This document shows positions 34,990 to 44,040 of a stretch of 64,000 nucleotides of DNA, piece after piece. The stretch is taken from positions 27,280,001-27,344,000 of the forward strand of contig OZ231127.1 of assembly GCA_965153355.1 (NCBI GenBank), given 5' to 3'. The DNA comes from Flaccisagitta enflata. Its lineage: Eukaryota > Chaetognatha > Sagittoidea > Aphragmophora. The position numbers were made by a program, and so were the translations under genes. Position 1 is the first letter of the stretch, and every line of letters begins with the position of its first letter. Under the pieces are notes generated by a model, which saw nothing but the letters and a program-made list of their open reading frames with translations, did no database searches and was not told where the DNA came from.

Positions 34990-35456
34990 GCAAAGGTGAG
35001 TCGGTGCAAATGTTTGCGACAAAGCACCTCTATAACTGGCTGTGTCGGTCGGTCGGTCGGTCGGTCGGTCGGTCGGTCGGTCGGTCGGTCGGTCGGTCGG
35101 TCGGTCGGTCGGTCTGTCGGTCGGTCGGTCGGTCGGTCTGTCGGTCGGTCGGTCGGTCGGTCGGTCGGTCGGTCGGTCGGTCGGTCGGTCGGTCGGTCGG
35201 TCGGTCGGTCGGTCGGTCGGTCGGTCGGTCGGTCGGTCGGTCGGTCGGTCGGTCGGTCGGTCGGTCGGTCGGTCGGTCGGTCGGTCGGTCGGTCGGTCGG
35301 TCGGTCGGTCGGTCGGTCGGTCGGTCGGTCGGTCGGTCGGTCGGTCGGTCGGTCGGTCGGTCGGTCGGTCGGTCGGTCGGTCGGTCGGTCGCGCATTTGT
35401 TCCTCGATCCACACGTCGCACCTATTGGCCTACTTGGCCATGTTCTTAACATTTCA
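34990..35456 (-). mobile_element. HL-3 element with a 350-bp (GGTC)n core
   Basis: Plus strand: diverged hairpin AGGTGAGTCGGTGC, AGCACCTCTATAACTGGCTG, then about 87 GGTC units (35044-35391, two GTCT variants), then CACACGTCGCACCTATTGGC and CTACTTGGCCATGTT. The end matches the inverse of the HL-3 starts at 55078 and 60806. Confidence 0.8.
35044..35391 (+). repeat. (GGTC)n tetranucleotide tract
   Basis: About 348 bp of near-perfect GGTC, the longest core of any HL copy in the window. The Ser/Val/Gly/Arg and Pro/Thr/Asp/Arg frames are by-products. Confidence 0.95.
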
Positions 35457-35490
35457 TGCCGCGCAGTGCCGGCGACTTTCTCTGGACAAT

Positions 35491-35491
<1 letters not shown>

Positions 35492-35572
<81 letters not shown>
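35492..35572 (+). repeat. (GT)n microsatellite
   Basis: About 40 GT units just outside the HL-3 copy. The following 35575-35695 is open in two plus frames but has no other support as an exon. Confidence 0.9.
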
Positions 35573-35574
<2 letters not shown>

Positions 35575-35817
35575 TGCGTTGGTGCCTGTGCTGTTGTTCC
35601 AAACAATTCTTGTGGCGTGCTTTTAATCGACGCAGGCGACAGAATAATTGTCATGTCTCAGATAGATTTTATCCGTGTGTCATTGACACATTAGAGCTGA
35701 GGCAGGTCCCTAACCTGAAAAAAACGCCCATCCCGTCGAAACTTGATATGACAACCCCCTTCCAAATAAAAATCTTCCCACCTGTAACATTAGTTCATTT
35801 ATTGACGTTAAAATGAA

Positions 35818-35999
35818 TATAAAACGATCGTGAATCCATCAATATTAAGTGCAAGCCCCCTTTTGAGTGAATCATCGCCACTATTTGTCGGAGAAGCGAT
35901 TCCTGGAGCCTCTCAAGGTACTCTGGAGTGATGGTGTTCCAGACTTTTCTCGCAATTTTCTTTGTGCCTTCTTCCGCTAAGTTTAGACCTAAAGCAGTC
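35818..35999 (-). pseudogene. Tc1-type transposase C-terminal relic
   Basis: The minus-strand frame reads LNLAEEGTKKIARKVWNTIT, then PEYLERLQESLLRQIVAMIH and SKGGLH. The W...I..EYL..L..S...R...I..KGG order is the usual C-terminus of Tc1/mariner transposases. It has no catalytic triad and no start, and an in-frame TAG lies upstream, so it is a fragment. Confidence 0.6.
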
Positions 36000-36105
36000 T
36001 ACTCAAACCGTAACTGTCTAACACAACATGTTTAGAAGTAATTCAAAAACGAGTAAAGTGATATCAATAGAAGATTGTGTAGAAATGGCAAAAGCGAAAT
36101 TGAAG

Positions 36106-36897
36106 TACAGTGGGAACCCGATTTAACGACCTTGAAGGGACTAGGAATTTTTGGTCGTTAAATCCGAATGTTGTTAAATCGAATTTCTAATTTTTTTCAT
36201 TCATCAAAACTAATTCCTAAGCAATTAGGGCAAGCATCAGTGTCTAATTGATTATTATAGTCAGTATTCAAGCATTAATGCAAATGGTCAACAGACAAAA
36301 AAACAGTAAGAGCAAAAGACAAACCGAAAGACAGACAGACAGACAGACAGACAGGAAGACAGGAAAACAAAAACAGTCAGATAGATGTAGCCTTGTAAAA
36401 GCTCACAATGTCATGTAAAAGAATAAGTATGAAATATCATAAATAATCTGTAAAATAAAAAATATCACTAAAAAAATACCTAGTTTTGATTTAAATTTTT
36501 TTCAATAAAAAGTTTATCTGCTGATGATAATTCATTCTTTATGTTCATAGTTTTTTGTATTCCGAAGCTGTTATCTTGTTCAATTTTGTGTTTAAAGTCT
36601 TAGTTTATGTTGAAATATTTTTCATCAATTTTATAATATATCAAAGCTTCAATGAAAATTTTAAGTAAAAAAAAATTACATGATAATATATAATGTCAAT
36701 GTCACTAAATCAGGAAAAAGAATCCTAGGGACTTGAAAAGATCGACTTTAAATCAGGTTTTGCTGTTATATCAGGTGTCGTTAAATCAGGTAAAATTAAC
36801 ATTACAAAAGCCTGCAAAAATTTGGTACCAAAGAAACCTGGATGTTAGATCCGAAATGTCGTTAAATCAGGTGACGAAAAGGCGGTAGTCCACTGTA
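36106..36897. mobile_element. pogo/Tigger-like non-autonomous element
   Basis: TACAGTGGGAACCCGATTTA on the left; the inverse TACAGTGGACTACCGCCTTT with CCTGATTTAACGAC on the right. TA flanks CAGTGG termini, and GATTTAACGAC-type words (also GTTAAATC, GTTAAATCAGG) repeat inside both ends. This is typical of pogo/Tigger DNA transposons. No transposase frame in its 792 bp. An (ACAG)n tract lies at 36326-36355. Confidence 0.7.
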
Positions 36898-36899
36898 TT

Positions 36900-38065
36900 T
36901 CATTCAAAGTTGAATAACTTTTGAACACACTGAGTGACTGAGCTAGAGAGATGCGGTTTGCCCAGATCGCTTGCAAATTTGAAGGGCTTTAATTGTCTCA
37001 CCAACTTATTGATGATTGGTTTATTCTAACCTGAGATATATATGTAAACGTGTGGGAAGCCTTTCTTTTTTGGAAGATAGTATAAGCGTGCGATGGTTGT
37101 AAACCACCCACTAAATGCCCGAATCAGTGCTCGTGTCAACCTGTCAAATTTCGATTTTTGAATGGATGTAACAGATTTTCGTTTAATCCTCTCTTCTCCC
37201 TAAAAAGATTTTTCCTTTTTTGGTGGGAAGGGGGGAAGTGGGAGATGGGCCAACACCACACAAATGCTTGCTCAAAATAACATCATGTCGCACGACTTAT
37301 TGGCCTCCATTCAGGGATGAATAAAACTGAGTGTAATAAAATCAAAGCGTTTGGAAATAGGGGAAAACAATCAAAGGCTAGAAAAGAAGAAAAGTGAAAT
37401 TGCTCAAAGATTTTACACTTGAGGCGGTTCCAAAAGATGATATTTGATTACTAGTAGTACAACACAGGTTTATCCGACTTTTACTCAAATCTTACCATAT
37501 TTGTAGTGTGTGGGTTAAAAAAGCAACCAACTCTTTGACCCCCAGGGGTGAAAATCAGGGAGGGGGGGGACCAAACGTCGCATAACTTTATGAGTACACC
37601 CCTGAAGTTCCATACCATCTGAAATAAAAGGAAAATACAATCAAATTTCCCCTTTTGGGCAGCGGCCTTGAAGGGGCCGTTGACCTACTTTTTCACACAT
37701 AGGGGAAACCTTTCTTATTTCTTTTTCTCCCCTGTACAGCCACCCATTTTGAGGCGCATATCCCAGCCGTGAGGCTCGTGCCCCTCTATCTCAAGGTCAA
37801 ATGCTGTTGTTTTCGTGTTCATTTATATCCGACACCCTGTATTCAGTGACAAAACTACCACGAAATACCAACATCTCAAACCTGAATATCTGACGACTTA
37901 TTGGTGAGTTATTACCAGGCTATGCAATGAAGGTTAAGTCCATTTCACTTAATTTGATATTTTGTGAGGGAGCGCTAAAAACGCTGAGTCGGTCCCAAGC
38001 CCCACAATTTTGTTGACTTGTAAAATGAATTGTATATCTCTGGCTCTCTGCTCATTTCGTTTACA
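36900..38065. other. unexplained stretch with a PAL head fragment
   Basis: TTTTGGGCAGCGGCCTTGAA at 37648 is a PAL left end. CGACTTATTGG occurs at 37292 and 37893. No coding signal seen. Confidence 0.35.
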
Positions 38066-38069
38066 TGAG

Positions 38070-38215
38070 GAGTATGTCTCTCGGTTGGTATGTCGATCCA
38101 TTGTTCGGTCCATTGGTCGGTCCATTGGTCAGTCCGTTGGTCCGTGACACCTTGTTTCTTCAGCGGGTCCTGGTGATGTTTGCATCACTGCCCCCGCCCA
38201 ATGGTTGATTATTCT
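38070..38215 (-). mobile_element. HL element copy, diverged
   Basis: A GGTCCATTGGTCGGTCCATT-type core, then CATCACTGCCCCCGCCCAAT. The hairpin and outer end are degraded. Confidence 0.45.
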
Positions 38216-38607
38216 TTTTTATCGCTGCCCATGCATTTCCCAGAGAAATGTGTGGAAGTTTACCACAAAGTGTCTGACGACTTATGAAAGAAGCTCCGAC
38301 GTCAGAATATCCGCGTTAACACTCCCAAATGTTGGTAACCATTATGCTGGTAGTTATTTCCAATTAGTGGACTTCTAGAGTGTTTTTTATGTTTCAAAAA
38401 CTCTCGACCAATGCACCGGACATTTCTTGCCCCTTGGGTTTTCTGATTTATATTTTGATAAATCGCATAAAATATCGAAATCCTTCAGAGAGTGTCCCAT
38501 GCCGGATCATCACTTACGCTCAAGCCGAGTGAAAGGTAGATGACCCCGTTTTTGGCTGCCTCGGACTTTTGAAAGAATTTTGGAAAATATACTAGTAATA
38601 GGCGATT

Positions 38608-38825
38608 TTTACCGACTGTAAACATAACAGGTGGTTACAGTCATTCGGGACAGTTGTGCGAGTGGGAAGGGGCAGTGCAGTAATGTGGGTGGGGGGGGGG
38701 GCTGTGATATGGGTGGGCACTGGGCAGGAGCAGTAATGCTCATATATCACTATTTCAGCCGATTTTGTGTCACCCAAATATTCGCGTAACCAGACCCCGG
38801 GTTACTCCGTGTTGGTCCGGCCTAG
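38608..38825. repeat. HL-like GTGGGCACTGGGCAGG segment
   Basis: Shares GGTGGGCACTGGGCAGGAGC and a following ATATATCA...CGTCATCCAA-type tail with 16160-16300. It ends about 40 bp before the start codon of the XK-related gene, so it forms part of that gene's upstream region. Confidence 0.5.
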
Positions 38826-38867
38826 GAAGTTAAAGTTAGCGTTTGAAAAAAAAAACTATCGGTCATA

Positions 38868-39928
38868 ATGAAGATCAAAATCCTTGGAAAAATCATATCA
38901 TTTGCGGCCTTGTCCGTTTTTACGTTGGTTGACATCGGAACAGACACATCTCTCATCCTCCGACACTACGACAAATTTGTCACCCAATCCTATGATCCTT
39001 CCTGCGACCATAACGACATGCGCGAGAACTTATTCACTGTTCCTAAAAGCTCATTCCCAAAGAGTTGGCAAAACGACAATTTTCACATATTCTTCCACTT
39101 CAAGAAACACATTCGGCATCTCAAGCTCATCTTCGAACTGCTTGATCGGCGCCTCTGGTGGTCAATGACTGATATGATTCGGAGTATCGAGAATCGAGAA
39201 TCGAGAATCGGGAATTACAATGTAATTCAGGAACAATACATAAATTTAATCAATTCATCCTACTACATCTTTTATCGCCTCGGACTTGCGAGCTGCTTAT
39301 CACAGTATTACAACGACAATTTTACACTGATTAACATTTGCCATCTACATTTTTGTACCTCTCGGTATTCTCCTTTCAAAATGCCATCCTATGACAAATT
39401 TTCCCATCTTAACAAATCAACTTTATTCATGATTCGGCAAGCAAACGATTACCGAGACGATTTAACGTTTATCGATTTGGAATCATTAATGACCCTTGCA
39501 GAATCAAGTTCTTTTGTGATTCGTCATTACGCTCAGTGCGTCAATCTAACATACTTATCACTTTTTAGCACTGAATGGATTCAAACCGAGTATGTCAAGA
39601 AGCTAAGTCGCTTTCAATCTTTTTTCTCTGTATTCTTCGTCAATTGGAAATCAGCTTTCATCGAGGGCAGTCCTCTCGAACTGTATCTCATTTTCTCATT
39701 TTTGACCATGCTTTGGATTGTAGCCGGGGGTGTTGCTCAATCGATCAACGTCTTCTACTTGCATTTGAAAAAAGATCGCTTGGAATTTCTCACAAGACCA
39801 GTTAAAATCTTGCTTTTCGTCGCGACACCATTTCTGCTCGGTCCCACAGTGCTTCATTTGCACGGCGTGGTTTTTATGGTTCAAAATTCTAACAACGCGA
39901 ATGCAGAAGTTTTCGCAACTGCCGCAAG
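38868..39928 (+). CDS. exon 1 of the XK-related-type gene
   Basis: Starts at ATG 38868, chosen because it opens directly into the first membrane helix and no in-frame upstream extension exists. It ends CCGCAAG|GTAATT. It encodes residues 1-353 plus two bases, including the long first loop (about residues 35-265), which has few hydrophobic runs and several Cys and Asn-X-Ser/Thr sites, consistent with an exposed loop. Confidence 0.75.
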
Positions 39929-42900
39929 GTAATTCAATTTTCTTTTATCGAGATCATGCCAAGATTTGATAGAGCATATCAAAATTAGAACACAGTATAT
40001 CATTCTATATTTGGGAGAAAATCGAAAAACGTTTTTCGATTTTTGAGTTTCGCTTAGGAATAATTTGAAGAAGTTTAAAAAATAAAAAGAAAGAAACCTT
40101 TTTGGAAACACATAAAAACAAGTGACGCGGGGTAACAATATCGTTGCGGACGGGTGGGTTTTTGAAAATTTTCCCCATTGGGCGCGAATGGGGAAAAAAA
40201 CTTATTCAAAGGAAAGTGCAGAAACGCCAACGGAAAATGCGACATGAGGAACTAGGCGCACCAAATCCGGAGCGCCGACCTGGGAAAAAAACGTTCTGCA
40301 CACACGCAAAAAAACATTAAGATGTCCCCGCCATGCGGACGTAACTAGTCTGCCAAGGGGAACTACGTTCTCTTCTCATCTCATCTCATCTCATCTCAAA
40401 ACCCCATCCATACCCCATGCCCCCTACACACACATAAAAATTATCTAAACGCACTTTTCGACTCGTGTCCAGGGACCGACGGACTGACCAACCGACGGAT
40501 GGACAAAGCCTCCGCAACTAAAAACATGAAAGAAATGGGATCATTTTTGAAAATTTAATAAAAGTACCTGCCTAAAGTTTATAAAATGTATTGAAGACAT
40601 CAAGTCAGTGCTTACTTTTAAGAAGACCTAAAACTACATCAAATTATCTTTCATTTGAGACCAATCTGGCATCTGTAGCTCAAACCATTTAGAAATGAGA
40701 ACAATTTAAAGTTAAACAGTCCATCTATCAAATTTTGCTAAATTTTTCAATGGTTCCATGGTCCATTTAGTCTTAAGAGAATCAGATTTTTTTAAGTAGA
40801 TACTTTCATTGCTGTGTTTTCATAGTCTTTTAAGAACTTTTTTCAGAATTCAATAATATTAATAACTTTTTGAATTATGTTATCAAAAAATGTTAGAAAC
40901 GAAAACAATCATACAGTACAACACTTTATTTTGTTTGTCTTTTATTGTCCTTTATTGTCTTTTTCTTTTCCTCATTGCCAACATTATCACAATTCTGATG
41001 GAAAATACTTTGTTACAGGCGATTTTTTGTTAGTCACAGTTCGTTATAGGAAAAGAATCTTTAGAAAGAAAGAAAGAATGATGGGACTTTCAAAGATACT
41101 AGTTAATGGCGGAATTTCGTAAGAATCGTGTTCGTTAGAATGATTTTCTTCTGTATCTAAATTATTAAAACTTATCTATTAAAAAAAATGAAGAAATATT
41201 CAATCACCAAGCAAATTAGGAAGAAGTGGATGCTATGGTAGCATCAATCAACTAGTCAAATAGTTTTTCATGATAACGGTGCCCCACGATAAGGGACAAA
41301 TTTGTAGGGTCCCCATGGGGCCGTTATGAAGAGGCAGGGCTGTACTTAGTATTTATTTGTTAGAAATTAATAGAAAAATTTGTGACTGTTTACGGACTGT
41401 AGGCCGGATACTTGGCTACCAAAGTCGCGTTCGGGTGGGCAGGGGCCTTATTTGAGGTCACTAGACCATTTGGGCAGGAGCAGTGAGGTCAGAGAAATAA
41501 AATCATAAAAAAGTAAAATGTGACCGAACGACCAACCGACCAATCAACCGACCGACGGACAAAGCGGGTTGTAGAGTCACGTGCACGCAACTAAAAAGTA
41601 AAATGTGACCTATCAACCAACCAACCAACCAACGGACAAAGCGAGGTGTATAGTCACGTAGCACGCGACTAAAAATTCAAGAATATGCATATTATATCAT
41701 TAAGCGAGTTCAGCGCAAGAATAAAGAAAAAAACTTGCCCTATTGTTTTTGTTTTGTTCTATTGTGCTACGCTTCATGTGTGAATAAATGCCATATATCC
41801 GTTTCAGAATTGAAAAACTTGCCGGCTCCATAAAAATCTATGAGGCGCTTTTGGAATCCTTTCCGCAAATTTTGACTCAATGGGGCGCAGTGGCAGCAGA
41901 CGCATGGAAATCTAACAACAGCCTATCTGCATTACAAATATTCTCCATCACTACTTCGACCCTCACCGTATTAAAGGCTGTGGTCTCTTACGTTGATACA
42001 AACCGTGCACACTGGTTTAGTTCGACCTGTCCAAGAGGTGCAACACTTTTTCTTTTATACCTTTTCACGCTTACCGGAGTTCTTTCCGCCACGACGCAGT
42101 TCAGATTCTTCATTCCTTCAATTTCCGAATTTCTCGTGAGCAACTTCGTCGCGGTCTTTTTTGGAATTTTTGCACTGTGTGTAAAAGATTATTCAGTGTT
42201 GCGCACGCGTTGGTGGCGAATTATTCGATCAACCGTACACTCTGTACTAATGATATTTGCCATTTTTGCCATCCTTTTAAGCTTCTGGGGCAAAGGGCTC
42301 GTGGAAGCTACATATACCGATTCGGATACCATCATAGCCTATGGAGGTTCTTACTTTCACTTTGATTTTGACCAACTGAAAAGAGTTAATGCCACGAGAA
42401 CATTTATAATGACAATATTTTGTTGCTTTTCCCACCTTTTCCTCGGGCTTCTGATCTTTCCATTCGAACATGCGAGAGCCGAAATGTTTAGTCCTCTCAT
42501 CAACATCCCTACAACCGCGATGAACAGGCTAAAAGGAATTTGGGCGAGAAGAAAACGTCGCAATCCATTCGTCAGATTTTGGAGAAAAAGGTTCAAAGGC
42601 GCTGAAGTGGATGAAGAGAAAGCGGAGCAGATACATGCAGAAGTAGCAAAAGGGGAAGCCAGTGTGGAGATTGTGTATGTAGCGGTTGATGTAGCGAAAG
42701 ACAGACTAGCAGAGAAGCTGGAAGCTGATGGGACAAAAGACGCGTATACAGCCGAGGTAGATGTGACAGGAGAAGAGACAAAGGAGGCTAAAGCAGTAGG
42801 GGCAGAAACGGATGAGATGGAAAAAGTAGCAGCTGAAAGAGTTGTTGGGAAAGATTTGGAGGCAATAGATGTGGATGGAGAAGAAGAAGAAGCAAAAGAG

Positions 42901-43176
42901 GCAGGAATAAAAGAGGCAAAAGTACATGAAGTTGGTGTGGATCAAGTGGAGGCGCAAGAAATAGAGCAGCGATTAGCGGGAGTGATAGAGGCAAAAAAAG
43001 CTAGACTGGAGAAAATAGAGGAAGTAGCTGTGGTAGCTGAAGCAAAAGAAGTAGAGGAGGAAGAGGTAGGAAAGAAAGTGGCAGATGTGGGAGGGACAGC
43101 TGTAGAGGAGGCTGCTACAGAGGAGGCAGCAGTGACAAAGGCAAATGTGATAAACGCCAAACGCAATGAAGGATAA
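38868..43176 (+). CDS. XK-related-type multi-pass membrane protein (two exons)
   Basis: Exons 38868-39928 and 41808-43176 join at GCCGCAAG|GTAATT and CGTTTCAG|AATTG, with the Arg codon split 2+1, giving 809 residues. Helix 1 (about 8-32) carries DIGTD, as in XK-related proteins. Helices 2 and 3 lie near 275-300 and 314-340. KIYEALLESFPQILTQ at 363-378 matches the EAxxExxPQ signature of the XK-related family. Four more helices follow near 433-452, 463-479, 497-514 and 553-573. XK-related proteins are plasma-membrane proteins, some of which scramble phospholipids after caspase cleavage. The roughly 240-residue loop between helices 1 and 2 is unusually long. From about residue 590 the tail is charged, ending in 53-55-residue repeats cut by TAA at 43174. 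The 1.9-kb intron holds HL copies at 40118 and 41400. Family assignment is by motif; activity is not inferable. Confidence 0.72.
40118..40524 (+). mobile_element. HL-2 element copy in intron
   Basis: ACAAGTGACGCGGGGTAACA, ATCGTTGCGGACGGGTGGG, CCCCATCCATACCCCATGCC, a GACCGACGGACTGACCAACC core, then AAAGCCTCCGCAACTAAAAA. One arm of the terminal hairpin is deleted. An extra segment of about 200 bp is present between the start block and the CCCCAT block. Confidence 0.75.
41400..41676 (+). mobile_element. HL-1 element with tandemly doubled 3' end
   Basis: TAGGCCGGATACTTGGCTAC, AAAGTCGCGTTCGGGTGGGC, then AAAATGTGACC-core-hairpin (CGTGCACGCAACTAAAAA), and immediately another AAAATGTGACC-core-hairpin (CACGTAGCACGCGACTAAAA). 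Confidence 0.8.
41808..43176 (+). CDS. exon 2 of the XK-related-type gene
   Basis: Begins after CGTTTCAG and carries the EALLESFPQ signature, five hydrophobic segments, a basic patch (ARRKRRNPFVRFWRKR) just after the last helix, and a tail rich in Glu, Ala, Lys and Val. It stops at TAA 43174-43176. The tail frame continues open for another 256 codons after that stop. Confidence 0.72.
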
Positions 43177-43944
43177 GCCAAAGAAGTGGAAGTAGATGGA
43201 GAAGCAGAAGTGATAAAGGTGGAGGAAAAGGTAGGAGAAAAAGAGGCAAATGTTAGAGGGACAGCTGTGGAGAAGGCTGCTACAGAGGAGGTAGAAGTGA
43301 GAAAGGCAAAAGATAAGGGCGCCAGATGCACCAAGGCAGAAACCAATGAAGTAGTTCAGGAAGAAGAAGAAAAAGAGGTGGAGGAAGAGATTGAAAAGGA
43401 TGAGGTCGGTGCGGGAGGGACAGCTGTAAAGAGGGCTGCTACAGAAGCGAGAGAGGTAAAAGAGAAGAGCGCCAAACGCCACAAGGCAGAAGCCAAAGAA
43501 AAGGGAGTAGCTGAGGAAGCAGAAGTTATGGAGGTAGAAGAAGAAGAGGTAGAAAAGAAAGAGGCAGACGTGGGAGGGACAGCTGTGGAGCAAGCCGCTC
43601 CTGAGAAGGCAGAAGCGAGAAAGGCAAACGAGATGAGCGCCAAACGCAACAAGGCAAAAGCAAAACAAGGGGAAGCAGCTGAGGTGGCTGAAGTAACAGA
43701 GGTGGAGCAAGAGGTAGAAAAGAAAGAGACAGATGTTGGAGGGACAACTGTAGGAGAGGCTGCTACAAAGAAGGCAGAAGTGAGAAAGGCTAAGGAGAAG
43801 AGCGTCAAATGCAACAAGGAAGAAGCCAGAAAAGCGATAGCAGAGGCGAAAGTGGTGATGGAGACAGTGGTGCAAGAGGTGGGGGTGAAAGCAGTGGGAT
43901 TGGAAGAGACGGAGCTAAAAGAGTCCCTCAACAAAAGCCCGATG
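43001..43944 (+). repeat. coding tandem repeat, 159-165-bp units
   Basis: GGGACAGCTGTGGAG-type motifs recur with the ACA codon at 43096, 43261, 43420, 43579 and 43744, giving spacings of 165, 159, 159 and 165 bp, all multiples of three. Each unit encodes GGTAVE-AATE-AEVRKA-(A)KRNKAEAKE-E-EVEVEEEVEKKE. Spacing in whole codons and amino-acid-level conservation mean it evolved as protein-coding sequence on both sides of the TAA. Confidence 0.75.
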
Positions 43945-43947
43945 TAA
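43177..43947 (+). pseudogene. open tail continuing in frame after the TAA of the XK-related-type gene
   Basis: 256 codons in the same frame as exon 2, made of the same 53-55-residue repeats and ending ELKESLNKSPM then TAA. It has no start of its own that makes sense. It is either a formerly translated C-terminus lost by a recent nonsense change, a sequencing or allelic difference, or is reached by readthrough. Confidence 0.55.
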
Positions 43948-44040
43948 AGGCGGTAGCAAAGAACAATTCAGTAATATAGATAAATTTAAAGGTTAATGCT
44001 AATTTTTAAGGCGTCATCATATTTAACTCTAAACATTACA

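Larger units (their letters stand above)
39929..41807 (+). other. intron of the XK-related-type gene
   Basis: GT-AG intron of 1879 bp. It contains an HL-2 copy (40118-40524), an (TCTCA)n patch (40376-40398), a dispersed repeat with CATTTAGAAATG words (40610-40800) and an HL-1 copy with a doubled 3' end (41400-41676). The acceptor reads CCATATATCCGTTTCAG. Confidence 0.7.

Noticed and set aside
34912-35816. ORFs up to 281 residues with SVGR or TDRP repeats
   Set aside because: Translation of the (GGTC)n core of an HL-3 copy; no independent coding signal.
42973-43934. Minus-strand ORFs of up to 300 residues opposite the XK-related tail
   Set aside because: Leu/Cys/Phe- and Ser/Ala-rich shadows of the Glu/Lys/Ala repeats; the plus frame has the codon-spaced conservation.
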